Source: Rhinopithecus roxellana
Lineage: Eukaryota; Chordata; Mammalia; Primates; Cercopithecidae
Assembly: GCF_007565055.1 (NCBI RefSeq)
Contig: NC_044559.1
Span: 38,055,546 to 38,119,545 of the forward strand
Reading direction: 5' to 3'
DNA length: 64,000 bases
The notes beneath the pieces are model-generated. The model had not been told where the DNA came from and searched no databases. It saw only the letters and a list, made by a program, of their open reading frames with translations. This document shows, piece after piece, positions 21,350-32,560 of this stretch (position 1 is the first letter of the stretch; each line of letters opens with the position of its first letter). Position numbers and translations under genes: made by a program.

Positions 21350-22665
21350 AAGAAAGGAAGACTAGAATGAATGCTATGGTGCTAGAGAGATGTCAGTATG
21401 AACTCATGTTGATATTAATATATACAAATGGGTACATACATAAAGGTATATGTCTATGCATGGGTTAATGTACATATCCATAATTATATCCTAGTTTTGT
21501 CCACTGAGAAGGCCTAGAAACAGTGATAAACCATAAGCAATGAGCATAGGCAAAACCCAGATCTTGGTTTCTAAATACCATTCTCTAAGAGAAATAATCA
21601 GCGCTCTTTTGAGAAATGGCTGATTCTAAGGCTATGGCAGGAGGTCTACAAGATGAACCTAGAGCATCTTGTAGTGCCAGAAAAAGAAAAGAAGAAAAGA
21701 TGGAGGGCATGTCAAAAGGACTCAGGAACCAACCTGAAAGAGCTCTCAACAGCTGCAGTTGGAAAAATTTGAGCAACAAAACAAATAACAGTAGTATTAC
21801 AATCTAACCAAAAGATTAGATAAATATCCATGAGTTCATACTGATATAAATAAATGATTAAGTAAAAAATTAATGAGGAAGGAGGAAAAAAAGTGTTGAG
21901 TTCATACTGATATAAATAAATGATTAAGTAAAAAAATTAATGAGGAAGAAGAAAAAAAGCATTATTTTCGAATTCCAACCAGTGTATGTAAATATTTCCC
22001 CTCCGGGGGTGGAGTGTAACTCCCCTTTCCTTGAGTGTAGGCTGGATTCAGTCACTTGCTTCCAAAAATAAGAGATGGAAGCAGGAAAAATAGCAACCGT
22101 ACAGTGGCGAATCCCAGCAGACAGCACTTTAAGTGATCAAGGTTAACATCAATAGTGATAAGTCACATTTATTAACTTATATTGATATGATGCAATGAGA
22201 AATACACTTCTCTTCTGTGGTGGCATTTTTCCTAAAACCCATAACCCAGTCTAATAATAATAATAATAAAGAGAGACAAACAAACACAACTTGAGGGACA
22301 TTTTACAAAATATCTGCCCCATAACCTTCGAAACTGCTGAAACCATAGAAAACATGGGAAGACTAAAAAATTGTCACAGACCAGAAGGGACTAAGCAGAC
22401 ATGATGACTGCAATTGATGTAGTAGTATTCTGGACTGGATCCTGGGACAGAAAAAGGGCATTAGTGGAAAAATAAGTAAAACCCAAATCAAGTCTCTAGT
22501 TTGGATAAGAGTATTATACCAATGTTAATTTCTTAGTTTTGACGGATGTACTGTGGTTATGTACCCAGTGGGCTGGGTGAAGAGTATACAAGAATTCTAG
22601 GTATACTCTGTATTATTTTTGCAGCTTTTCTGTAAATCTAAAATTATTCCAGAATAAGAAGCTAC
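21350..22665 (+). mobile_element. L1M 3' UTR and 3' end
   Basis: Continuous L1M-type 3' UTR, ending in the typical 'gcagcttttctgtaaatcta' and 'aaattattccagaataag'. It contains a 66-bp tandem duplication (21832-21959). Subfamily probably in the L1MC-L1MD range. Confidence 0.65.
21832..21959 (+). repeat. 66-bp tandem duplication within the L1M 3' UTR
   Basis: 'gagttcatactgatataaat' starts at 21832 and again at 21898; both copies run on to '...gaaaaaaag' with only a one-base A-run difference and one or two substitutions. The high identity shows the duplication is much younger than the L1. Confidence 0.92.
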
Positions 22666-22899
22666 ACATCAATTGGTATCCACCATATTAACATACTAAA
22701 AATAAAAACCTATATTATCATCCCAATAGATTTAGAAAAAAGGCATTTGAAAATATTCAATATCAATTCATGATGAAAACTATCAGCAAACTAGGAGTAG
22801 AAGGGAATCTACTCAATCTGATAAAGGGTATATATTTTTAAAAAAAAAAAAAAGCAAACATTTTTCTCCCCTTAAGATTGGATGTCTACTTTCACCACC

Positions 22900-23202
22900 T
22901 TTTTTTTTTTTTTTTTTTTTTGAGATGGAGTCTTGCTCTGTTGCCCAGGCTGGAGTACAGTGGCACCATCTTGGCTCACTGCAACCTCTGACTCCTGGGT
23001 TCAAGCAATTCTCCTGCCTCAGCCTCCTGAGTAGTTGGGATAACAGATGCACGCCACTATGCTCAGCTAATTTTGTATTTTTTTAGTAGAGACAGGGTTT
23101 CACCATGTTGGCCAGGCTGGTCTTGAATGCCTGATCTTGTGATCCACCCACCTCAGCCTCCCAAAATGCTGGGATTACAGACCTGAGCCACTGCGCCTGG
23201 CC
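22900..23202 (-). mobile_element. AluS-type, antisense
   Basis: Poly-T (22900-22920) into an antisense full-length Alu ending gcgcctggcc. Short flanking repeat 'tcaccac' on both sides. Confidence 0.92.
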
Positions 23203-23521
23203 TCCTCTCACCACTTTTATTGAACATCATACTGGACATCCTAGCCAGTATAGTAAGGAAGAAAAAGAAATAAAATGCATACAAACTAGGAAGGAAGTTA
23301 AATAGTCTTTATCCACAAATGACATAATTATACATATAGAAAAACTAAAGGAATTTTCACAAAAGCTACTAAAATGAACAAATGAGCTTACTAAAGTCAC
23401 AGGATCCAGATCAATATAAAAAATTACTTGTATGTCTATGAAATTGCAACTAATGACTAGAAACTGAAATTTTAAAAAGGATTCCATTTACATTAACACT
23501 TAAAATACTAAAATAATTTAA

Positions 23522-23815
23522 CTTTTTTTTTTTTTCTTAGAGACTGGATGTCACTCTGTCACCCTGGAATGCACTAGTGCAAACATGGCTCACTGCAGCC
23601 TCAACCTCCTGGGCTCAAGTGATTCCCCACCTCAGCCTCCAGAGTAGAAGAGACCACAGATGCATGCCACCACACTTAGCTAATTTTTAAAAGTTTTGTA
23701 GAGACAGGGCCTCACCATGTTACCCAGACTGGTCTCAAACTCCTGGGCTCAGGCGATCCTCCCATCTTGGCCTCTCAAAGTGCTGGGATTATAGGCATGA
23801 GCCATCACACATATC
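23522..23815 (-). mobile_element. AluJ-type, antisense
   Basis: Antisense, well diverged ('cctgggctcaagtgattccc' is an AluJ-like trait). Ends near 'catcacacatatcc'. Confidence 0.88.
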
Positions 23816-23896
23816 CTTAACAACATTTTTTTTTAAAAAAATAGCTTTAACACAAAAATTGTACAATATCTATATGTTGAGAAAGAAAAGAAAACA

Positions 23897-24170
23897 GGCT
23901 GGGTGTGGTGGCTCATGCCTGTAATTCCAGCGCTTTGGGAGGCCAAGGTGGGAAGACTGCTTGAGGCCAGAAGTTCAAGACCAGCCTGGGCAACATAGTG
24001 AGACCCTGTCTCTATGAAAAATAGCTGGTCATGTAGCACATGCATGTAGTCCCAGCAACTTGGGAGTCTGAGGTGGGAGGACCGAGGACCACTTGAGGAG
24101 GTTAAGGTTACAGTGAGCTATGATCATGCCACTGCACTCCACAGTGGGTGACAGAGTGAGCCCTTGTCTC
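23897..24170 (+). mobile_element. AluJ-type, sense
   Basis: Sense Alu ('aggccagaagttcaagacca' fits J age), continuing into a long A/GAAA tail. Faces the antisense Alu at 23522, giving an inverted pair about 80 bp apart. Confidence 0.88.
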
Positions 24171-24226
24171 AAAAAAAAAAAAAAAAAAAGAAAGAAAAAG
24201 AAAGAAAAAAAGAAAGAAAAGAGAAA

Positions 24227-24282
<56 letters not shown>

Positions 24283-24284
24283 AA
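24171..24284 (+). repeat. A-run and (GAAA)n microsatellite in an Alu tail
   Basis: 19 As, then about 95 bp of GAAA units, the last dozen or so perfect. Pure polypurine; likely length-variable. Confidence 0.95.
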
Positions 24285-24633
24285 AAACAAACACTGCTGA
24301 GACATAAAAGAAGACATAAATATTTAAAGAGATCTACCATGCCCAGTATATTGGTATGGTATGGATTAGAAGACTTAATATGGTTCAAATGCGAAATTCA
24401 TCTACATACTTGATGTAATTTCAATCAAAATTCCAGCAGGCTTTTTTGTAGAAAATAAAAAGTTGGTTTTAAAATGTATGGCAAGGCAAAGGACCTAGAA
24501 TAACCAAAGAAATCTTAAAACAAAAGAATCAACTTAGTTCACATATGCAAAAGAAATTGAAGACTTAAACTACAATAATCAAGACTGGAATTGGCATAAG
24601 AAAAGACATACAGGTCAATAGAAAAACAGAGAA

Positions 24634-24919
24634 GTCTGGGCACAGTGGCTCATGCCTATAATCCCAGCACTTTGGGAGGCCGAGGTGGGCAAATCAGTTG
24701 AGGTCAGGAGTTCCAGACCAGCCTGGCCAACATGGTGAAACCCTGTCTCTAATAAAAATTAAAAAAAAAAAAAAAATTAGCCAGGCATGCTGGCACGTGT
24801 CTGTAATCCTAGCTACTCAGGAGGCTGAGGCAGGAGAATCACTTGGAACCTAAGAGGTGGAGGTTGCAGTGAGCCGAGATGGTGACACTGCCCTCCAGCA
24901 ACAGAGCAAGACTCTGTCT

Positions 24920-24959
<40 letters not shown>
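24634..24959 (+). mobile_element. AluS-type, sense
   Basis: Full-length, with a 40-base A tail (24920-24959) and a small deletion in the right arm ('ctgccctccagcaacagagc'). Confidence 0.9.
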
Positions 24960-24961
<2 letters not shown>

Positions 24962-25530
24962 CTCACTTATAAAGTCATCTTATTTTCAATAAAAGGGCTA
25001 AAATAATGGGGAGAAGAAAGTCATTTCAACAAGCAGAATGCCTGAATATCAATAAAGAAAAGAACAAACCTCAATTCCTACCTCCACCATATTAAAAAAA
25101 ACAAAAAACGAATTCAAGAAAAACCATGGACCTAAATATACAGGAAAAAAATATGAAGTTTCTAGAAGAAAACAGAAAACAGCATCTTCTCAACCTGAGA
25201 GAGGCAGAAGTTTCTTAGACAAGATACAAAAAGCAATAAATTTTAAAAAGTGGTACATTTGACTTTATAAAAATTAAAAGTTTTGCTCATGACATCATTT
25301 AAAAAATAAATACACTATCCACAGATGGTGAGAAAATATTTGCAAGACATATATCTAAAATATGACCAGTATCTAGGACATATAAAGAGCTTCTACAACT
25401 CCATAATAAAAAAATAACCCAATAAAAATGAGCAAAAGGTTCACAAAGGAAGATATATAAATGGCCAACATGCATTGAAAGGATAACCATCAGCAGTCAT
25501 CAAGGAAATACAAGTAAAAACCACAATGAT

Positions 25531-25848
25531 GGCCAGGCATGGTGGCTCACGCCTGTAATCCCAGCACTTTGGGAAGCTGAGGTGGGCAGATCACCTGAGG
25601 TCAGGAGTTCAAGACCAGCCTGGCCAGCATGGTGAAACACCATCTCTACTAAAATTACAAAAATTAGTTGGGCGTCGTGGTGCATGCTTCCCTCCCTTCC
25701 TGCCTTCCTCTCTCCCTCCCTCCCTCCCTTCCCTACTGGGGAGGCTGAGGCAGGAGAATCACTTGAACCTGGAGGTGGAGGTTGCAGTGAGCCGAGATTA
25801 CGCCACTGCACTCCAGCCTGGCAACAAAGTGAGACTTCATCTCAAAAT
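25531..25848 (+). mobile_element. AluS-type with internal pyrimidine tract, sense
   Basis: Normal Alu start (ggccaggcatggtggctcac) and end, but at 25688-25734 the expected 'cctgtaatcccagct' is replaced by a 47-base C/T tract of ccct/cctt units. Confidence 0.9.
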
Positions 25849-26270
25849 TGTAAAGACCGACAACACCAAATGTTGATAATGATAAGGTTAAATGTGAATT
25901 CTGATACATTCTTAGTGAAATGTTCTTAGTGAAATGTAAAATGATATATGCATGTTGGAAATTTTCAAACCATAAAATTCATTCATAAAACTACAAGTGT
26001 ATAGTTCACTTTTAGTAAATTCATAGTGATGTGCAACCATCCCCACAATCTAATTTTAGTGGCAGTTTGCTATAAAAATTTAATATGCATGTACCTTATG
26101 ACATAGCAGTTCACTTCTACATATCTGCCAGAGAAAAATGAAAATATGTAATCCATACAAGAACTTATAGATAAATATTCACAGTAATTTTTGTTATAAT
26201 ACCAAAAACTAGAAAAAATACAAGAGTCTATCAACAAACTAACAGATAAACAAATAGAAGCATGTCCATC

Positions 26271-26610
26271 TGTGATGGTTAGTTTTAGTTTTATGTATCA
26301 ATTTGGCTATGTATAGGACTTAGCTAGGGAATAGGACTCCACTATTTAATCATTTTATTGCTGTGAAGGTATTTTGTAAATGTGGTTTACATCTATAATC
26401 AGTTAAAGCAGATAACCCTCCATAATGTGGGTAGAACCTCATCCAATCCAATAAGGCCTTAAGAGCAAAACCAGATCTCTCTGAGAATTTCTGCCACAAC
26501 ACTATAGCATTAACTCCTGCTTGAATTTCCAACCTATTGGCCTGCCTTCTAGATCTTGGACTCACGACTATAGCATCAACTCTTGCCTAAATCTCTAACA
26601 TGATACACCA
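26271..26610 (+). mobile_element. MLT2-type (ERVL) LTR
   Basis: Begins 'tgatggttagttttagtttt' and keeps the MLT2 signposts 'gttaaagcagataaccctcc', 'taatgtgggtagaacctcat' and 'ccaatccaataaggcctt'. Solo LTR in plus orientation; old and diverged. Confidence 0.7.
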
Positions 26611-26669
26611 TCCAATAAAACACCAATCAAAAATAAAAGGGGCAAACTACTTACACATACAACACTTTG

Positions 26670-27640
26670 AATAAATGTTTTTTGAGACTGCGCAGTTCAA
26701 CTTTTTATTTTAATAAAATCAGAATATGCGCAGCACATGCAGTGCTAATGTCTAAACCAATACAATAAACAATTACTAAAGCTACAGTGACTTGAGGTTC
26801 AATCTTTACATTCAGCAAGTTTAAATCCTTACACAATTTTTGAAACCTTATTTATTAATTGAAAATATTGCTTGCTGATGAAACTTGCTTAAATGCTATT
26901 GCTGAATGTGTAAGTCACTGATTATGCCAATACATCAAAGATAACCACATGTTTGAGGATTGCAATGTGCCAGACATTCACTGGAAAAAAAAAAAAATAC
27001 AACTAAACACAACTCACACAACAAACATCTGAGAATCTGGACACTTCGTATAAGTGTTTTAAAGTGTTTCATCAATATCTTAAGACAAAGGTAGGCTGGG
27101 CGCAAAGGCTCACGCCTATAATCCCTGCACTTTGGGAGGCCGAGGTGGGAGGATCACTTAAGGTCAGGAATTCGAGACCAGCCTCACCAACACAGTGAAA
27201 CCTCATCTCTACTAAAAATACAAAAATTAGCCAGGCGTGGTGGCTGGCGCCTGTAATCCCAGCTACTTGGGAGGCTGAGGCAGGAGAATAACTTGAACCT
27301 GGGAAGGGGAGGTTGCAGTGAGCCAAGAGTGTACTCCTGTACTCCAGCCTGGGTGACAGAACAAAACTCTGCCTAAAAAAATTAAATAAATAAATTTTAA
27401 AAATGCAAGTGTATCAAAACCTTGGCATGATTTAATTTCAAGTCTCCAATTTTGCTTTTACTAACATCAGAAAGTTATGGCTACACTGCCAATGCCAGGT
27501 CTGCTTAATTTGACTTAAGAATTTAATATGACAACATTAAAAGCTCACACTACCCCAAAATATGTAATTTCACACATACGGTGACATTCAACATTCAAGT
27601 GCCAGCTTTTATACAGTCTTTTGGTCAAGTTTCTTTAAAC
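26670..27640 (-). pseudogene. possible processed pseudogene: 3'-UTR-like sequence, antisense
   Basis: Read on the minus strand, this AT-rich stretch looks like a vertebrate mRNA 3' UTR: it ends with AATAAA (ttaaaataaaaagttgaact) near 26700 and has AU-rich runs, and it is not one of the common repeats I know. No coding frame is visible and I cannot name the parent. An Alu (27093-27398) interrupts it. There is no clear poly-A tail or target duplication, so this is a suggestion only. Confidence 0.3.
27093..27398 (+). mobile_element. AluS-type, sense
   Basis: Full-length sense Alu (ggctgggcgcaaaggctcac) with an (AAAT)n tail. Confidence 0.9.
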
Positions 27641-28660
27641 TTTCAAAGAACCACTTTTGGGCTAAAGTGCTCTGAGGCCCTAAATAAACTTGAAAGGCAA
27701 TCTAAGGCCACAAAGGCAGCAACTCCTAGGTGAGTCCTAGTGCTGAACTGGGCCCAGAGACACTGAACTGGCGGTAGGGGTTGAGGAACACACAACCTAT
27801 TAAGACACCAGCTGGGGCAGCTAAGGGAGTGCCAGCATCACCCTTCCCCTAACCCCAGGCTGCACAGCTCAAGGCTCCAGAAGAGACCCCTTTCCACCAC
27901 TTGAGGAGAGGAGAGGGAAAAGTGGGGAGAACTTTGTCTTGCATCTTGGATACCAGCTCAGCCACAGTAGGTTGTGGCTCCCATCAGAGTCATGAGGCCA
28001 CCTTTCCAGGCCCTAGCTCCCAGATGACATTTCTAGACAAACCCTAGGCCAAAAGGGAACCTGCTGCCTCGGAGGAGAGGACGCAGTCCTAGCAGGATCC
28101 ATCACCTGCCAATTGAAGAGCCCTTGGGCCCTGAATAACCAGCAGCAATACTCACATACTATGTCGAGGGCCTTGGGTGAGGCTCTGAGATATGCTGGCT
28201 TCAGATAAAACTCAGCACATTCCCAGCTGTGGTGGCTAAGGGTAAGACTCCTTCAACTTAAGAAAAGCAAAGGAAAAACTTAAGGGGACTGTGTCTTGCA
28301 CCTTAGGTACCAGTTCAGCCACAGGGAGGTAGAGGACCAAGTAGGCTCCTAGGGTCCCTGATTCCAGGTCTTGGCTCTTGGATGGCATTACTGAACCTGA
28401 CCTGGGTCACAGAGGAGCCCACTGCCCTAAAGGGTGAGTTCCAGGACAGGGATCATTCACCACAAGCTGACTGAAGAGCCCTTCAGCCTTAGGGAACATT
28501 GACAGTAGTCTGGCAGTACTCCCTGTGGGCCTGTGGTAGTAGTGGCCACGGGATGAGGCTCCTTTGCCTTTGGAAAGGAGCAGAAAGAGTGGGAAGGACT
28601 GAGTCTTGTGATTTCAGTACTAGCTCAGCTACAGTACAATAGAATTCCAGATAGACTTCT

Positions 28661-28954
28661 TTTTTTTTTTTTAGACAGTGTTTCACTCTTGTTGCCCAGG
28701 CTGGAATTCAATGGCACAACCTCAGCTCACTGCAACCTCCTTCTCCCGAATTCAAGCAATTTTCCTGCCTCAGCCTCCCAAGTAGCTGGAATTACAGGTG
28801 TGCACCACTACGCCCAGCTAATTTTGTATTTTTAGTAGAGATGGGTTTTCACCATGTTGGTCAGTCTGGTCTCGATCTCCTGACCTCAAGTGATCCGCCT
28901 GCCTAGGCCTCCCAAAGTGCTGGGATTACAGGCATGGGCCACCATGCCTGGCCA
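28661..28954 (-). mobile_element. AluS-type, antisense
   Basis: Antisense Alu with a perfect 18-bp duplication aattccagatagacttct (28643-28660 and 28955-28972), inside the L1 5' UTR. Confidence 0.96.
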
Positions 28955-29359
28955 AATTCCAGATAGACTTCTAAGGCTTTTGACTCTAGTCCCCAGCTCC
29001 CAGATGGCACCTCTGGACCTGCTCAGGGCTGGGGAGAACTCACCATCCTGAAGGAAAGGACAGAGGCCTGGTTGGCTTTGCCACCTGCTGATTGTAGAGA
29101 CCAGGGCCTTTAGTGAACATAGGTGGTAGCCAGGGAGTAGTTGTAGCAGACCTTGAGTGAGGAGCAGGCCTATGCTGACTTCTTTGACCTGGCACAGTCC
29201 CAATGATGTTGGCTACAAGGGTGCTTGTGTCACTTCATCTCCAGCTCCAGGTGGCTCAGAACAGAGACAGATTCCATTTGTTTGGCAGAAAGTAAGGGAA
29301 GATAACAAGAGTTTCTGCCTGGTAATCCAGAGAATTCTTCTGGACCTTGTTCAAGACCA

Positions 29360-30057
29360 TTGGATCTGAGTCCCCACCCAAATCTCATGTTCAGTCTTGG
29401 AGGCAGGGCCTGGTGGGAGGTGATTGGCTCATGGGAGTGGTTTCTCATGAATAGTTTAGCACCATCCCTTTGATGCTGTTCTTGGAACAGTGAGTTCTCC
29501 TGAGATCTGGTCATTTAAAAGAGTGTGGCACTTCCCTCTCACTTCTTGCTCCTGCTGTGGCCATATGAAGTGCTAGCTTCTCCCTCACTGCCCACTGAGG
29601 CCTCCCCAGAAGTGGAGCAGATACCAGCATCATGCTTCCTGTACAGCATGTGGAACCATGAGCCAATCAATCCTTTTTTTTTTTTTTTTTTTAAATAAAT
29701 TACCCAGGCTCAGGCATTTCTTTTCTTTTCTTTTTAAGATGGAGTCTCGCTCTGTCGCCCAGGCTGGAGTGCAGTGGTGTGATCTTGGCCCACTGCAAGC
29801 TCTGCCTCCCGGGTTCAAGCAATTCTCCTCCTTAGCCTCCCAAGTAGCTGGGACTAACAGGCACCCACACCATGCCCAGCTAACTTTTTGTATTTTTAGT
29901 AGAGATGCGGTTTCACCATGTTAGCCAGGATGGGCTTGATCTCCTGACCTCATGTTCCACTTGCCTTGGCCTTCCAAAGTGCTGGGATTCCAAAGGCATG
30001 AGCCACCGTGCCCGGCCTAGGCATTTCTTTATAGCAATACAAGAACAGACTAATATA
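29360..30057 (+). mobile_element. 5' LTR of an MSTA-type MaLR element
   Basis: MSTA pattern: 'ggcctggtgggaggtgattg', 'ttagcaccatccctttgatg', 'gaggcctccccagaa', 'agacta(ata)' at the end. The first about 9 bases of the consensus are altered or lost compared with the 3' copy. Carries an antisense Alu (29723-30018). The L1 flank repeats 'acca' on both sides of the whole element (29356-29359 and 32351-32354). Confidence 0.85.
29723..30018 (-). mobile_element. AluS/Y-type, antisense, in the MSTA 5' LTR
   Basis: Flanked by a perfect duplication aggcatttctt (29712-29722 and 30019-30029) of LTR sequence. Ends cgtgcccggcct. Confidence 0.94.
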
Positions 30058-31658
30058 GGAAGTTGATACCAAGAAGTGGGGCATTGCAATAAAGATAACT
30101 GAAAATGTGGAAACGACTTTGAAACTGGGTAATGTGCAGAGTTTGGAAGACTTTGGAGGGCTCAGGAGAAGATAGGAAGATGAGGGAATGTTTGCAACAT
30201 CCTAGAGACTTGTTGAATGGTCGTGGCCAAAATGCTGATAGTGATATGGACAGTGAAATCCAGGCTGAGGAGGCCTCAGACAAAAATGAGGACCTTATTG
30301 GGAACTGGAGCAAAGGTCACTTTTGTTATGCCTTAGCAAAGAACTTGGCTACATTGTGCCCCCGCCCTGTGGATCTGTGGAACTTTGAACTTGAGAGTGA
30401 TGGTTTAGGGTATATGGTGAAAGAAATTTCTAACCAGAAAAGTATTCAAGATGCGACCAGGCTGCTTCTAATAGCCTATGTTCACATGTGGGAGGAAAGA
30501 AATGACCTAAAGTTGGAACTTATATTTAAAGGGGAAGCAGAGCATAAAAGTTTGGAAAATTTGCAGCCTGGCCACATAGTAGTAAATAAAAGCCCACTTT
30601 CAGGGAAGAAATTTCTTCAGGCTGTAGAAATTTGTATAAGCAAAAAGGAGCCAACTGCTAATAGCCAAGACAGTGGGGAAAAGGCCTCAAAGGCATTTCA
30701 GAGATCTTTGTGGCAGCCCCTCCCATCAGAGGCACAGAGGCCTAGGAGGACTGAATGATTTCCTGGGCCAGGCCCAGGGCTCCACTGCCCTGGCACAGCC
30801 TCAAAATATGGCTTCCACCCATGGCTCAAAGGGGCCCAGGTACAACTTGGGCCACTGCTTTAGAGGGTGGAAGCTGCAAGCCTTGCAGTTCCCTCATAGT
30901 GTTAAGCCTGCAGGTGCACAGAATGCAAAAGTTGAGGCTCAGGAGCCTCTGCCTAGATTTCAGAGGATGCATGAAAAAGCCTGGGTATCTAAGCAGAAGC
31001 CTGCTGCAGGGGTGGAGCCCTCATGGAGAACCTCTACTAAGGCAGTGAAGAGGGGAAATGAGGGATTGGAATGCAGAGCCCCCACTGAGGCACTGCCTGA
31101 TGGAGCTGTGAGAAGAGGACCACTGTCCTCCAGACCTCAGAATGGCAGACCCACCAGCAGCTTGCACATTCAATCTGGAAAATCCACCAGCACTAAATGC
31201 CAGCCCATGAGAACAGCCACCAAGACCAAAACTCTGCAAAGTCACAGAGGCAGAGCTGCCCAAGGCCTTGGGAGTCCACCTCTTATATCAGTGTGCCCTG
31301 GGTGTGGGATGTGGAGTCAAAAAAGATTATTTTGGAACTTTAAGATTTAATGACTGCCCTGCTGGGTTTCAGACTTGCATGGGGCCTGTAGCTCCTTTTT
31401 TATGGCTGATACCTCCCTTTTGGAATGGGAATATTTACCTAATGCATATACCTCCATTATGTCTTGGAAGAAACTAATTTGTTTCTGATTTTACAGACTC
31501 ATGTGGGGAAGGGACTTGCCTTGTCTCAGAGGAGACTTTGGGCTTTTCACTTTGGAGCTAATGCTAGAATGAGTTATGACTTTGGGGACTGTTGGGAAGG
31601 AATGATTGTATTTTGCAACGTGAGAAGTACGTGAGATTTGGGAAGGGCTGGGGCAGAA
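30058..31658 (+). mobile_element. MaLR (MST/THE1) internal region with long open frames
   Basis: Typical THE1/MST internal sequence, starting 'ggaagttgataccaagaagt' after the LTR and ending with a polypurine stretch before 31659. Plus frames stay open over 30132-30758 (208 codons) and, in another frame, 30673-31350 (225 codons). MaLR internals are known to carry a degenerate, gag-derived frame; I see no protease, RT or zinc-knuckle motif. These are fossil frames, not a host gene. At about 1.6 kb the region is close to its usual full length. Confidence 0.85.
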
Positions 31659-32350
31659 TGATATGGTTTGGATCTGTGTCCTTACCCAAATCTCATGTGC
31701 AGTTGGAATGCTGAATGTTGGAGGCGGGGCCTGGTGGGAGCTGACTGAATCATGGGGGCAGTTTCTCATGAATGGTTTAGCACCATCCCCTTGATGCTGT
31801 CCTCAGGATAGTAAGTGAGTTATTGTGAGCTCTGGTCATGTAAAAGTATGTGGCACCTCCCTCCACCTTCTTGCTCCTGCTCCAGCCTTCTGAAGTGCTG
31901 GCCCCCATTTCACTTTCTGCTATGATTGCAAGTTTTCTGAGGCCTCCCCAGAAACTGAGCAGATACCAGCATCATGCTTCCTTTTTTTTTTTTTTTTTTT
32001 TTTTTTTTGAGAGAATCTTGCTCTGTTGCCAGGCTGGATAACAATGGTGTCATCTTGGCTCACTGCAACCTCTGCCTCCCAGGTTCAAACAATTCTCCTG
32101 CCTCAGCCTACCAAGTATCTGGGCCTACAGGCACATGCCACCATACCTGGCAAATTTTTGTATTTTTAGTAGAGACAGGGTTTCACCATGTTGGCCAGGA
32201 TGGTCTCAATCTCTTGACCTCGTTCGTGATCCACCCACCTTGGCCTCCCAAAGTGCTGGGATTACAGGCATGAGCCACCATGCCTGACCCTTTTCTTTTA
32301 AAATAACCTAGTCTCAGGTATTTATAGCAATATGAGAATGACCTAACACA
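31659..32350 (+). mobile_element. 3' LTR of the MSTA-type MaLR element
   Basis: Begins tgatatggtttggatctgtg and ends 'gagaatgacctaacaca'. Carries an antisense Alu at 31981-32290. About 40 LTR bases present in the 5' copy (from 'tgtacagcatgtgg' on) are missing at that Alu. After the LTR the L1 5' UTR resumes with 'accaacaaggtggtacatct'. Confidence 0.88.
31981..32290 (-). mobile_element. AluS-type, antisense, in the MSTA 3' LTR
   Basis: Poly-T (31982-32008) into an antisense Alu ending catgcctgaccc. No target site duplication; adjacent LTR bases are deleted relative to the 5' LTR. Confidence 0.9.
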
Positions 32351-32560
32351 ACCAACAAGGTGGTACATCTATGAATGTGCAAGAACCACAGCATTGTTGG
32401 GCTTTGGGTGCCCCCTAAAGCAGATACAGGTTAGATCACAACACCCAAGTCCTTTTGAATATCTGGAAACCTTTCCCAAGAAGGACGGGTACAAACAAAC
32501 CCAGACTGAGAAGATTACAATAAATACCTAACTGTTCAATGCCCAGGCACAGACAAATAT

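Larger units (their letters stand above)
22666..26270 (+). mobile_element. L1M ORF2/3' remnant broken by five Alus
   Basis: Pieces in plus order: 22666-22860 ('cccaatagatttagaaaaaa', RT region), 23205-23520, 24290-24633, 24960-25530 and 25849-26270 ('aaaactagaaaaaatacaag', near the 3' end). All frames are broken. Between them lie Alus at 22900, 23522, 23897, 24634 and 25531. Confidence 0.7.
27645..32560 (+). mobile_element. L1 (L1PB/L1MA age) 5' UTR, interrupted
   Basis: GC-richer L1 5' UTR at 27645-29359, continuing at 32351-32560 after the MSTA insertion. It contains diverged tandem units: the phrase around 'cttgcatcttggataccag' recurs at 27939, 28295 and 28604 (spacing 356 and 309 bp), and 'agctcccagatgacat' recurs near 28017, 28373 and 28996. 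An antisense Alu (28661-28954) sits in the third unit. The 5' boundary is approximate. Confidence 0.75.

Noticed and set aside
24029..24413. ORFs rich in Lys/Glu/Arg or Phe/Leu/Ser on either strand
   Set aside because: Translation of a (GAAA)n microsatellite.
30132..31350. Possible host gene from the two long ORFs
   Set aside because: The sequence is the internal region of a MaLR element flanked by its LTRs, so it is kept only as a mobile-element feature and a finding about constraint.
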